Notes: generated by a model from the sequence alone, not told the origin. A stretch of DNA of 13,397 nt from CAZOHC01 sp964579845 (GCA_964579845.1 CAZOHC010000032.1:1-13397); one strand, 5' to 3'. Positions 6,832 to 13,036 are shown, counted from the stretch's first letter. Numbers and translations: made by a program.

Positions 6832-9765
6832 TTACTTTTTCAGGACTTTTTTCAGGAACTGACCGGTGTATGATTTTGTGTTCGCGGCGATTTGTTCCGG
6901 TGTACCTGTTGCGATAATCTGTCCGCCGTTTTCACCACCCTCAGGGCCGAGATCGATGATGTAATCAGCATTTTTAATCATATCCAGGTTGTGTTCGATA
7001 ACGATAACAGAATTCCCTGAATCGACCAGTCTCCGCAGAACATACAGCAGTTTCTCCAGGTCTGCAAAGTGCAACCCTGTCGTCGGCTCATCCAGAATAT
7101 AGAGCGCGTCACGTCCTCGTTTTGAGAGTTCTGTTGCGAGTTTGACGCGCTGTGCCTCACCGCCTGAGAGTGTCGGTGCTGGTTGCCCCAGACCGATATA
7201 GGAAAGCCCGACATCGTTGAGTGTTTCCATACGGTGATGGAGCCCGGGCAGGAACGAGAAGAAATCCTTTGCTTCCGCAACACTCATATCCAGCACATCA
7301 GCAATGCTTTTTCCGTTAAAGAGAATCTCGAGTGCTTCATTGTTGTACTGTTTTCCTTTACAGACATCACACTGCACATAGACATCAGGCAGGAACTGCA
7401 TCTCTATTTTTATCTGCCCTTCACCTTCACATTCTTCACATCTTCCTCCTTTGACATTAAAAGAGAATCGACCGGGACCATACCCCCGCATTTTTGCTTC
7501 TTTTGTCGAAGCAAAGATATCACGGATATAGGTAAATGCACCGGTGTAGGTTGCAGGGTTACTTCTCGGGGTTCTGCCGATCGGCGTCTGGTCGATGGCA
7601 AAGACATTTTTAATCCGTTCATACCCTTCAATTGATTCGAATGCACCAGGTTTCTGTCTATGATACGGGTTCAGTTTCTGCATCAGTCCGTGATACAGGA
7701 TATCGTTTACGAGTGTTGACTTACCACTTCCTGAAACACCGGTCACGACAACCAGTTTATGAAGAGGAAATGTCACATCAATGTTCTTCAGATTATGTTC
7801 ACTCGCACCCATGAGGCGGACTTCTTTCGGTCCGTCGTCATCCCGAAACGGATTCTGTCTTTTGCCTGCAGGTTGAGGCAGCGGTACATTTGAAGGTTCA
7901 ACACGGATTTTTTTCTTTCCTGACAGATACTGTCCGGTTACGGAGTTAGGGTCTTTTTTAATTTCATCAATCGTCCCCTGTGCGACGATCTTCCCGCCGT
8001 TGATCCCTGCGCCCGGGCCGAAATCATAAATATAGTCTGATGCCTGCATTGTATCTTCATCGTGTTCGACCACAAGTACCGTATTTCCGAGTTCTTTCAG
8101 TTTTACCAGCGTCTCAATAAGCCTGGTGTTATCGCGCTGATGCAGACCGATTGACGGCTCATCAAGGACATACAAGACACCGGTCAACCCTGACCCGATC
8201 TGTGAAGCCAAACGAATACGCTGTGCCTCACCGCCTGCCAGTGTCGCTGCAGTACGGGAAAGTGTGAGATATTCAAGTCCGACATCGACTAGAAATTTCA
8301 ATCGCTCTGTGATCTCTTTCAGAATTAATCGTCCGATCTCCATTTCCCGGTCATTGAGTGACGTTGTCAGATCTGTCATAAATGTGTATGCTTTCCCGAT
8401 CGGCATGGTACTGACTTCCATAATTGATTTATCAGCAACAGTCACAGAAAGTGCTTCTTTTTTCAACCTCGAACCGTTACACGCAGCACAGGTGTCATAT
8501 CGCATGAATTTCTCAATCTGCGTTTTCACGAATTGCGATTCAGATTCCATGTACTTTCGCTTCAGCTCCGATGACAGACCTCGATACGGTTCACGGATTT
8601 TTGTCTGACTCCCCCATCTATTCTCACCTGTTACTTCGTATTCTTTATCACCGGTACCTGAGAGCAGTAATTCTTTTTTCTCATTATCCATCTCACCTAA
8701 CTTCACATTCAACGGGATATCATTCTCACTACAAAATGTTTTAAACGTTCTGGAGAACCAGGTATCATTCGATGTGAGGTTGAAAAACGGGAGGATGCCG
8801 CCCTCATTAATCGAGAGATTATCATTAAAGACCAACTCACGGTCAATATTTAACACTTTTCCGATACCTGAACACTCAGGACACGCACCGTGCGGTGTGT
8901 TGAATGAAAAAATTCTGGGTTCGACTTCAGGAAGTGAGATATTATCAACAGGACAAGCAAACTTCTCTGAGAAGAGAATATCTTCCATCTCTTTCGGATA
9001 CTCAGGCAGCTCGAATGACGCGTCGTGAATAACAGACACGATCATCTCACCGTCACCGAATTGGAGTGCCTGCTCGACGTCTGTTGCGACACGGACACGG
9101 TCAGTTTCTTTCGTTAACGTGATCGAATCAATAACCAGCTCGATAGTGTGCTTGTTCGTCTTGATGAGCACGAAGTCATCATCAAGTGATTTCACGACTC
9201 CGTCAACACGAACTTTTCGGTATCCTCGCTTCCTCAGACTCGCGAAGAGATCAGTATACTCGCCTTTTCTGTCTTTGACGAGCGGCGCGAGAATCAGAAT
9301 ACGAAACGGCGTATTCCCGGGCTGTGCATGTGACTCCAGAAGTTTATAGATATTGTTCGTGATCTGGTCTTTTGATTGTCTTTCTATTTCCCGTCCGCAG
9401 ATCGGACAGTGGGGGTGACCGATACGTGCAAACAACAGACGAAGGTAGTCATAGATTTCAGTCACCGTACCGACGGTCGAGCGCGGATTATGGCTGGTAG
9501 ATTTCTGATCAATCGAGATAGCAGGTGAGAGACCTTCGATGAGGTCAACATCAGGCTTTTTCATCGTTCCTAAAAACTGCCTGGCATAGGAAGATAGACT
9601 TTCGACATATCGTCGTTGTCCTTCTGCATAGACCGTATCGAATGCAAGTGATGATTTCCCACTACCGGATAACCCGGTTAAAACCACCAATTTATTCTTC
9701 GGGATATCCAGGTCGATGTTTTTGAGATTGTGCTCACGGGCACCTTTAATTTTTATGTAATCCAT
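6832..9765 (-). CDS. uvrA: Excinuclease ABC subunit A
   Basis: UvrA is the dimeric ATPase that finds DNA damage and loads UvrB in nucleotide excision repair. The 977-residue protein has two ABC modules: Walker A GLSGSGKSS (31-39) and GVSGSGKST (676-684), signature motifs LAGGEAQ (509-515) and LSGGEAQ (866-872), and Walker B LYVLDEP (531-537) and LYILDEP (888-894). CxxC pairs occur at 120/123, 295/298, 426/429, 776/779 and 799/802. The partner of the 295/298 pair is C271-x2-D274, where Cys-x2-Cys is usual, so that zinc site looks altered. Length is slightly above the usual 940. I start at ATG 9765 (MDYIKIKGAREHNL, the normal family N-terminus). The frame is open for 36 more codons upstream, but that stretch contains the promoter. 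The same strand continues into the transglutaminase-like gene and uvrC. Confidence 0.96.
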   Translation of the reverse strand: MDYIKIKGAREHNLKNIDLDIPKNKLVVLTGLSGSGKSSLAFDTVYAEGQRRYVESLSSYARQFLGTMKKPDVDLIEGLSPAISIDQKSTSHNPRSTVGTVTEIYDYLRLLFARIGHPHCPICGREIERQSKDQITNNIYKLLESHAQPGNTPFRILILAPLVKDRKGEYTDLFASLRKRGYRKVRVDGVVKSLDDDFVLIKTNKHTIELVIDSITLTKETDRVRVATDVEQALQFGDGEMIVSVIHDASFELPEYPKEMEDILFSEKFACPVDNISLPEVEPRIFSFNTPHGACPECSGIGKVLNIDRELVFNDNLSINEGGILPFFNLTSNDTWFSRTFKTFCSENDIPLNVKLGEMDNEKKELLLSGTGDKEYEVTGENRWGSQTKIREPYRGLSSELKRKYMESESQFVKTQIEKFMRYDTCAACNGSRLKKEALSVTVADKSIMEVSTMPIGKAYTFMTDLTTSLNDREMEIGRLILKEITERLKFLVDVGLEYLTLSRTAATLAGGEAQRIRLASQIGSGLTGVLYVLDEPSIGLHQRDNTRLIETLVKLKELGNTVLVVEHDEDTMQASDYIYDFGPGAGINGGKIVAQGTIDEIKKDPNSVTGQYLSGKKKIRVEPSNVPLPQPAGKRQNPFRDDDGPKEVRLMGASEHNLKNIDVTFPLHKLVVVTGVSGSGKSTLVNDILYHGLMQKLNPYHRQKPGAFESIEGYERIKNVFAIDQTPIGRTPRSNPATYTGAFTYIRDIFASTKEAKMRGYGPGRFSFNVKGGRCEECEGEGQIKIEMQFLPDVYVQCDVCKGKQYNNEALEILFNGKSIADVLDMSVAEAKDFFSFLPGLHHRMETLNDVGLSYIGLGQPAPTLSGGEAQRVKLATELSKRGRDALYILDEPTTGLHFADLEKLLYVLRRLVDSGNSVIVIEHNLDMIKNADYIIDLGPEGGENGGQIIATGTPEQIAANTKSYTGQFLKKVLKK

Positions 9766-9796
9766 AGTTTGCGGTATGAGGTTCAACCAAGCAACA

Positions 9797-9825
9797 ATTA
9801 TAGTGGAAATACGCCTGAGAAGCAA
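9797..9825 (-). promoter_or_regulatory. Promoter for uvrA
   Basis: On the minus strand TTGCTT (plus 9820-9825) and a perfect TATAAT (plus 9797-9802) are separated by 17 bases. The leader to the ATG at 9765 is about 25 bases and shows no clear Shine-Dalgarno sequence. It contains the small palindrome GGTTGAACC. I see no obvious SOS (LexA) box overlapping the promoter. Confidence 0.7.
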
Positions 9826-9888
9826 TCGAAATACGCTACTGCTAAGCAAGAATACCGTAAGAAAAATCAGCAATGGAAGCTACCTTAC

Positions 9889-9917
9889 TTGATTGGAGAC
9901 ATAATATAGGATATAAT
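9889..9917 (+). promoter_or_regulatory. Strong promoter for the tyrosinase gene, divergent from uvrA
   Basis: TTGATT (9889-9894) and a perfect TATAAT (9912-9917) are separated by exactly 17 bases. The two divergent -35 boxes (this one and that of uvrA) lie 63 bases apart. Transcription would start near 9924, giving a leader of roughly 117 bases before the GTG at 10041, unusually long for this window. Confidence 0.72.
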
Positions 9918-9927
9918 GCCGGGATAT

Positions 9928-10034
9928 GTGAACGTGACTCTGTATGTCACTTCACAGCACGTTGAAAAGCAAGGTATGGACAGTCACCTCATCGGTGACT
10001 GCAAACTAACAACCGGGTAACCCCGGAAGGAGGG
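9928..10034 (+). promoter_or_regulatory. Structured 5' leader of the tyrosinase gene: three hairpins and a strong ribosome binding site
   Basis: Hairpin 1 is GTGAA-C-GTGAC with GTCAC-TTCAC (9928-9955): ten pairs, one bulged C and a 7-base loop. Hairpin 2 is a perfect 8-bp stem, CAGTCACC with GGTGACTG, loop TCATC (9981-10001). Hairpin 3 is CCGGG-TAAC-CCCGG (10013-10026), directly followed by AAGGAGGG (10027-10034) and, six bases later, the GTG start. GTGAC/GTCAC words occur in both arms of hairpins 1 and 2, so alternative pairings between the two are possible. This layout resembles a cis-acting regulatory leader. I do not recognise it as a known riboswitch class, and there is no U-tract that would make hairpin 3 a simple terminator. 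Confidence 0.5.
9976..10020 (+). CDS. Possible 14-residue leader peptide upstream of the tyrosinase gene
   Basis: An ATG at 9976 opens a 14-codon frame (MDSHLIGDCKLTTG) that closes with TAA at 10018-10020, seven bases before the tyrosinase Shine-Dalgarno sequence. Hairpin 2 lies inside the frame, and the stop codon falls in the loop of hairpin 3, so a ribosome translating it would change both structures. Its own ribosome binding site is poor: AAGG lies only one base from the ATG. This is a candidate only. An ATG earlier in the same frame (9916) overlaps the -10 box and would not be transcribed. Confidence 0.25.
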   Translation: MDSHLIGDCKLTTG

Positions 10035-10040
10035 CATTTC

Positions 10041-11345
10041 GTGACTCCATATACGAGGAAAAAATTTCTTCTCGTCCTCATAGCTTTCTTCGCTTCGTTT
10101 TTGAGTGTGTTCTTTCCCTCTGTGGAAGGTTCCGATGCTCAGAAGCAGAAAAAGAAGCGACTGAGAAGAAATCAGAGGAGGAAGAGGAAGCGCTCGAATC
10201 GGAAACGGCGCAGGCCGAAGAAGAAACAGCCTGCAAAACGCAAAAAGGCTGGAAAGAAGAAGCGAAAAAAGAACCCCAAGAAGAAAAAGAAGCGACCACA
10301 AATCAGGTTCAGGCTTGTCTCGATCTTCGAGATGACGCCTGCACAGTGGAGTCGCTTCATTGCTGCGGTGCAGAAGTTGAAGGAGAACGGTGGGTATGAC
10401 GATCTCGTCATGCTCCACAACCGTTCCATGGCAATCGGTCACCGCCACGAACGTATCTGGCCGTGGCACCGTGGGCTGATCTACATGTTCTATGCCCGAT
10501 TGCGAGCGATCGACTCAGGCCTGACGGTATTCCCGTACTGGCCTGCCGACCACCCAATGGCTCAACAGATCTTCAACCCGAACTTCCACGCCTTTGTGGG
10601 CGGGAACGGAGATCCGAACAACGAGTACCGGGTTATGGACGGACCGATGGCGAACTGGCCGGTCATTGACCCGAGAACACTCCGGTACCGCGAGGCTCCA
10701 GGAGTCAAGCGGAATCTTGATATGGCCTGGCTACCGAGCCAAGGACATGTCAACGGTCTGCTCGGCATCGGAGCCTACCGGAACTTCTGGTGGCGTATGG
10801 AAGAGAATCCGCATGACTTCATCCATTCATTCGTGATTGGTGGAGACATGTCGGCAGGAACCTCGCCGTCAGACATCGTGTTCTGGCTCCTGCACGGCTG
10901 GCTGGATGTTGTATACAACTTCTGGCAAGTTCGCCACGGCAGGACAAACTATTCCGGCAATCCGAGCGAACGGATGCGGAATATCGCCGGTACTCCGATC
11001 GCGAGTTCGCTTTTCAACCCTCGTGATAAGCACTACGGCTACCAATGGTACACCATGGGAAGCCAATCACTCAGTGCTGCAAGCAGAGGGATCGAATCGT
11101 TCTCGGTCGGGACGAATCCACCTCACCAGTCTGATCTGGTCGTTCAGTACATGAAGGACGGATCGATTATGGTGGGTGATGCCCACTTCGGGCCGGAATG
11201 GTTCCACCCGAACGATGACGGAACCGTGACGTTCGGACCTCTCATGTACGGAAGGTACCGCTGGGAGGACATCGGGTATGCGATTGCATTCGCAATCGAT
11301 ACGGGGATTATTCCCCCTGACGGAGGGTCTATGCACCACCACTAG
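10041..11345 (+). CDS. Tyrosinase-family dinuclear copper protein with a membrane segment and a Lys/Arg-rich extension
   Basis: The 434-residue protein starts at GTG, six bases after AAGGAGGG. It has an N-terminal hydrophobic segment (about residues 9-26, signal peptide or anchor) and a low-complexity basic stretch at 35-85 with 37 Lys/Arg out of 51 residues and no acidic ones. The tyrosinase domain follows from about residue 90. Copper site A: H126, then H134-x8-H143 in RIWPWHR. Copper site B: H258-x3-H262 in ENPHDFIHSFVIGGDM, then H285 in VFWLLHG. The usual HH of site B is LH here, but the ligand histidine is kept. The family uses type 3 copper to oxidise phenols and diphenols with oxygen, and transport across the membrane is implied. 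The substrate is unknown. GC is about 58-60% on two counted lines, above the neighbours. It ends in MHHH. Confidence 0.88.
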   Translation: MTPYTRKKFLLVLIAFFASFLSVFFPSVEGSDAQKQKKKRLRRNQRRKRKRSNRKRRRPKKKQPAKRKKAGKKKRKKNPKKKKKRPQIRFRLVSIFEMTPAQWSRFIAAVQKLKENGGYDDLVMLHNRSMAIGHRHERIWPWHRGLIYMFYARLRAIDSGLTVFPYWPADHPMAQQIFNPNFHAFVGGNGDPNNEYRVMDGPMANWPVIDPRTLRYREAPGVKRNLDMAWLPSQGHVNGLLGIGAYRNFWWRMEENPHDFIHSFVIGGDMSAGTSPSDIVFWLLHGWLDVVYNFWQVRHGRTNYSGNPSERMRNIAGTPIASSLFNPRDKHYGYQWYTMGSQSLSAASRGIESFSVGTNPPHQSDLVVQYMKDGSIMVGDAHFGPEWFHPNDDGTVTFGPLMYGRYRWEDIGYAIAFAIDTGIIPPDGGSMHHH

Positions 11346-11361
11346 TCGCTAGAAATAGCGA
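11346..11361 (+). terminator. GAAA-capped hairpin directly after the tyrosinase stop
   Basis: TCGCTA and TAGCGA form a perfect 6-bp stem with a GAAA tetraloop, starting on the base after the stop codon. No U-tract follows, so it may protect the 3' end and need not be an intrinsic terminator. Confidence 0.4.
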
Positions 11362-11363
11362 TC

Positions 11364-11485
11364 AGGGAAAACAAGGTTGTTAGTGTGTCGGAAATGAGAT
11401 AAAGATGAGATGTCTGCTCTATATTGCTGAGCTGATACTTTTTCTTTGTTTTCTTTTCGGAACACTTCCATACCTTGTTTTCCCT
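11364..11485. repeat. Long-range 14-bp inverted repeat enclosing about 94 bases
   Basis: AGGGAAAACAAGGT (11364-11377) and ACCTTGTTTTCCCT (11472-11485) are exact reverse complements. Inside, AGTGT and ACACT can extend the stem after a small internal loop. The enclosed DNA has a purine-rich left part and a pyrimidine-rich right part (CTTTGTTTTCTTTTCGG) that could add weaker pairing. I see no transposase and no adjacent target-site duplication. It could be a miniature inverted-repeat element, a structured RNA, or a terminator for the tyrosinase transcript. I see no convincing gene in 11346-11651. Confidence 0.55.
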
Positions 11486-11584
11486 CATCCATTTCTCACG
11501 CCCCGGATAGTTCAGCACCACGATAAACCTCTTACACGTTCTTTAATCTTTTCTGGTAGACTCTCTCCTCGCCGACGTCATAAC

Positions 11585-11646
11585 GGAACCTCATAGGAAC
11601 CGTCCCAGCGTCTGGGCGACGTGTCCGTGTTTAGTAGCCCTGGAGG
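11585..11646 (+). promoter_or_regulatory. Leader of the 170-residue gene: direct repeat, small hairpin, ribosome binding site
   Basis: GGAACC occurs twice, 11 bases apart (11585-11590 and 11596-11601). CCCAG-CGT-CTGGG forms a 5-bp hairpin (11604-11616). GGAGGAG (11642-11648) lies close to the ATG at 11652 and supports that start. The only promoter-like pair upstream is weak (TTACAC and TAGACT, 19 bases apart). Confidence 0.35.
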
Positions 11647-11651
11647 AGATC

Positions 11652-12164
11652 ATGTCCGGCAGAAACATTCACGAAACAGTGAATGAGTACTTCCAGTTGA
11701 TTATCAAATCAGAGGCNNNNNNNNNNAACATAGAGTTTCTCGATTTTCTCATTAAACGGCTGCAGATGCACCGTGAACGAATGGTAGCACTCCGCGGGGA
11801 GCGCCTTGTCGAGTTTGACGCACTTCCCTCACTTCCGGTTTTCGGAAAGTCAGGCATAACGGTCAGATTTTCACCTGATCGATTCTATGTCGTTCAAAGT
11901 AGTGCACCTTCATATGCTCACGTTCAGCTTCCGAAGGTGACAACTCTGAGAGCAACTCCGGAAGAACTACTGCAGTATATCGAGGAAGGGAGCGCAAAAA
12001 CAGACGATTTTCAGTTGCGTATCGTCGGAGAGATCGGTGTCATGCAGGTCGAATGCGTCGAGATTACAATCATCGACCAAAAAGACAGCATGCTCTCACA
12101 CCCGATCCACATCCAGAAATCCAGTCTTATAAAGCTGCTTCGTAGCATTACTAAACAGGTCTGA
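11652..12164 (+). CDS. Hypothetical protein, about 170 residues, interrupted by an assembly gap
   Basis: The gene starts at ATG 11652 behind a good GGAGGA ribosome binding site and stops with TGA at 12162-12164. Ten N at 11717-11726 hide about three residues near residue 22 if the nominal length is right. The frame is the same on both sides, which allows a true gap of ten plus any multiple of three. I do not recognise the family. The protein has no membrane segment or signal peptide. A helical, charged N-terminal part (IEFLDFLIKRLQMHRERMVALRGERL) is followed by a mixed alpha/beta C-terminal part with strands such as ITVRFSPDRFYVV and VECVEITIID. It lies 306 bases after the tyrosinase gene on the same strand and ends just before a strong hairpin. 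Any functional link to the tyrosinase is conjecture. Confidence 0.6.
   Translation: MSGRNIHETVNEYFQLIIKSEXXXXNIEFLDFLIKRLQMHRERMVALRGERLVEFDALPSLPVFGKSGITVRFSPDRFYVVQSSAPSYAHVQLPKVTTLRATPEELLQYIEEGSAKTDDFQLRIVGEIGVMQVECVEITIIDQKDSMLSHPIHIQKSSLIKLLRSITKQV
11717..11726. other. Assembly gap of ten N inside the 170-residue gene
   Basis: Ten N interrupt the coding sequence after a partial codon (GC-N). The downstream codon AAC stays in frame with the nominal length. The real length is unknown. Confidence 0.97.
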
Positions 12165-12167
12165 CTA

Positions 12168-12196
12168 CAGGCGCTGCGGGTATACCGCAGCGCCTG
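12168..12196 (+). terminator. Strong GC-rich hairpin after the 170-residue gene
   Basis: CAGGCGCTGCGG and CCGCAGCGCCTG are exact reverse complements: a 12-bp stem with the loop GTATA, starting three bases after the stop codon. No run of T follows, so termination may be inefficient or depend on other factors. The position strongly suggests a transcript 3' end. Confidence 0.65.
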
Positions 12197-12232
12197 ATTA
12201 CTGGTTACAGAGACAGTATCGATGAAATTTTT

Positions 12233-12868
12233 ATGCATAATTTATCTGTAAAAAAGCTAGGATTTCTTGCTATAATCGCAGAAAGTATGAGCATAGACAA
12301 AGAAGAACTAAAAAAGGCAAGAGAATTTTTAGATGAGCATTTTTCTAGGATTAAAGAGTGGAGCTTAGGAGATATTAAAAAGGCTTGCAGAATTAGAACT
12401 GATGGCACTTGCGAAGATAATGGTGCATTAGTCGGTGCTTTTATACTTTGGTGCTGTGCAATCGACTATTTTGGGGGGTTACTCACTGCGAATCATAACA
12501 AGGGAGGAACCAAAAGACCAAGATACGAAATGTTTGTAAATAAATATTTATCGCGATATGGGAAATACGATTATGAAAAACTAGAAGAATTGCGCTGGTC
12601 ACTTCTACACTTCTACTCGCCGCACCACTTTGCGCTAGAACATGACCCAAAACTTACTATGTACCACCTGAAAAAATCAAACGTTGGTTGTATTCTTCAC
12701 TTGGGTAAAAGTATAGAAGATTTAGAAAGAGCAGTGGAAGATTATACGAATGACATGAACAAGAGTCCTCAGTTACAAATAAATGCTTGGAAGTACTGGA
12801 ACAAGCATCCGATTATTAGACCTCTCAACTTTGAAAAAATTAAATACACAGATGAGGATTGTGACTAA
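12233..12868 (+). CDS. Hypothetical protein with a candidate HEPN-type RxxxxH motif
   Basis: The longest reading gives 211 residues from ATG 12233. Starting at ATG 12287 (residue 19, MSIDKEELKKAR) is at least as likely, because an extended -10 box lies just before it and neither ATG has a Shine-Dalgarno sequence. The protein is mostly helical and soluble. A hydrophobic helix, GAFILWCCAIDYFGGLL (about 68-84), is followed by the segment EELRWSLLHFYSP with R121-x4-H126. This order, a helix with a conserved Asp and then R-x4-6-H, is the pattern of HEPN domains, found in many toxin and defence ribonucleases. I infer the link from the motif only. No nucleotidyltransferase antitoxin or other partner gene is adjacent. 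GC is about 30% on one counted line, far below the tyrosinase gene, and the gene lies near tRNA-Lys, both signs of an acquired gene. Confidence 0.6.
   Translation: MHNLSVKKLGFLAIIAESMSIDKEELKKAREFLDEHFSRIKEWSLGDIKKACRIRTDGTCEDNGALVGAFILWCCAIDYFGGLLTANHNKGGTKRPRYEMFVNKYLSRYGKYDYEKLEELRWSLLHFYSPHHFALEHDPKLTMYHLKKSNVGCILHLGKSIEDLERAVEDYTNDMNKSPQLQINAWKYWNKHPIIRPLNFEKIKYTDEDCD
12268..12276 (+). promoter_or_regulatory. Extended -10 promoter inside the 5' end of the HEPN-like reading frame
   Basis: TGCTATAAT (12268-12276) is a perfect extended -10 element. The ATG at 12287 begins ten bases later, so transcription would start only a few bases before it. No good -35 box is seen. If this promoter is used, the ATG at 12233 is not transcribed and 12287 is the true start. 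Confidence 0.5.
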
Positions 12869-12921
12869 AATCGCAAAGTGTTTTTTTTGGTTAAGTGAAA
12901 GAAATACTTAAATATTGAACC

Positions 12922-12981
12922 GGACAGTCCCTAAAGGATCTAGGTGAGCATGCTCACCATGAGATTCGCTCTTCGAGCGAA
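12922..12981. repeat. Cluster of three palindromes
   Basis: GGACAGTCC (12922-12930) is symmetric around its central A. GGTGAGCATGCTCACC (12943-12958) is a perfect 16-base palindrome. TTCGCTC-TTC-GAGCGAA (12965-12981) is a 7-bp hairpin with a 3-base loop. They lie in tandem in the noncoding stretch between the HEPN-like gene and the tRNA terminator. The arrangement resembles REP-type repeat units, but no second copy is in the window. Confidence 0.5.
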
Positions 12982-12998
12982 CCTGACTAACTTATTAC

Positions 12999-13032
12999 TA
13001 AAAATCCTGAACGCAAGGTCCAGGATTTTTAC
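12999..13032. terminator. Two-way intrinsic terminator between the HEPN-like gene and tRNA-Lys
   Basis: TAAAAATCCTG (12999-13009) and CAGGATTTTTA (13022-13032) are exact reverse complements: an 11-bp stem with a 12-base loop and a run of T on either strand. It lies just downstream of the tRNA 3' end on the minus strand and can also end rightward transcription. Confidence 0.8.
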
Positions 13033-13036
13033 TAGT

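Noticed and set aside
9766..9873. 36-residue hydrophobic N-terminal extension of UvrA
   Set aside because: The frame is open but the stretch contains the uvrA promoter, and family members begin at the MDYIKIKGAREH segment.
9984..10469. 161-residue open frame on the minus strand opposite the tyrosinase N-terminus
   Set aside because: Its Leu/Phe-rich sequence is simply the antisense of the Lys/Arg-rich tract; no start signal.
11405..11596. 63-residue open frame between the tyrosinase and the 170-residue gene
   Set aside because: No ribosome binding site, no recognisable protein character beyond a hydrophobic start, and it runs through one arm of the 14-bp inverted repeat.
12881..12888. Run of eight T after the HEPN-like gene as an intrinsic terminator
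   Set aside because: I could not find a stable hairpin directly before the T run.
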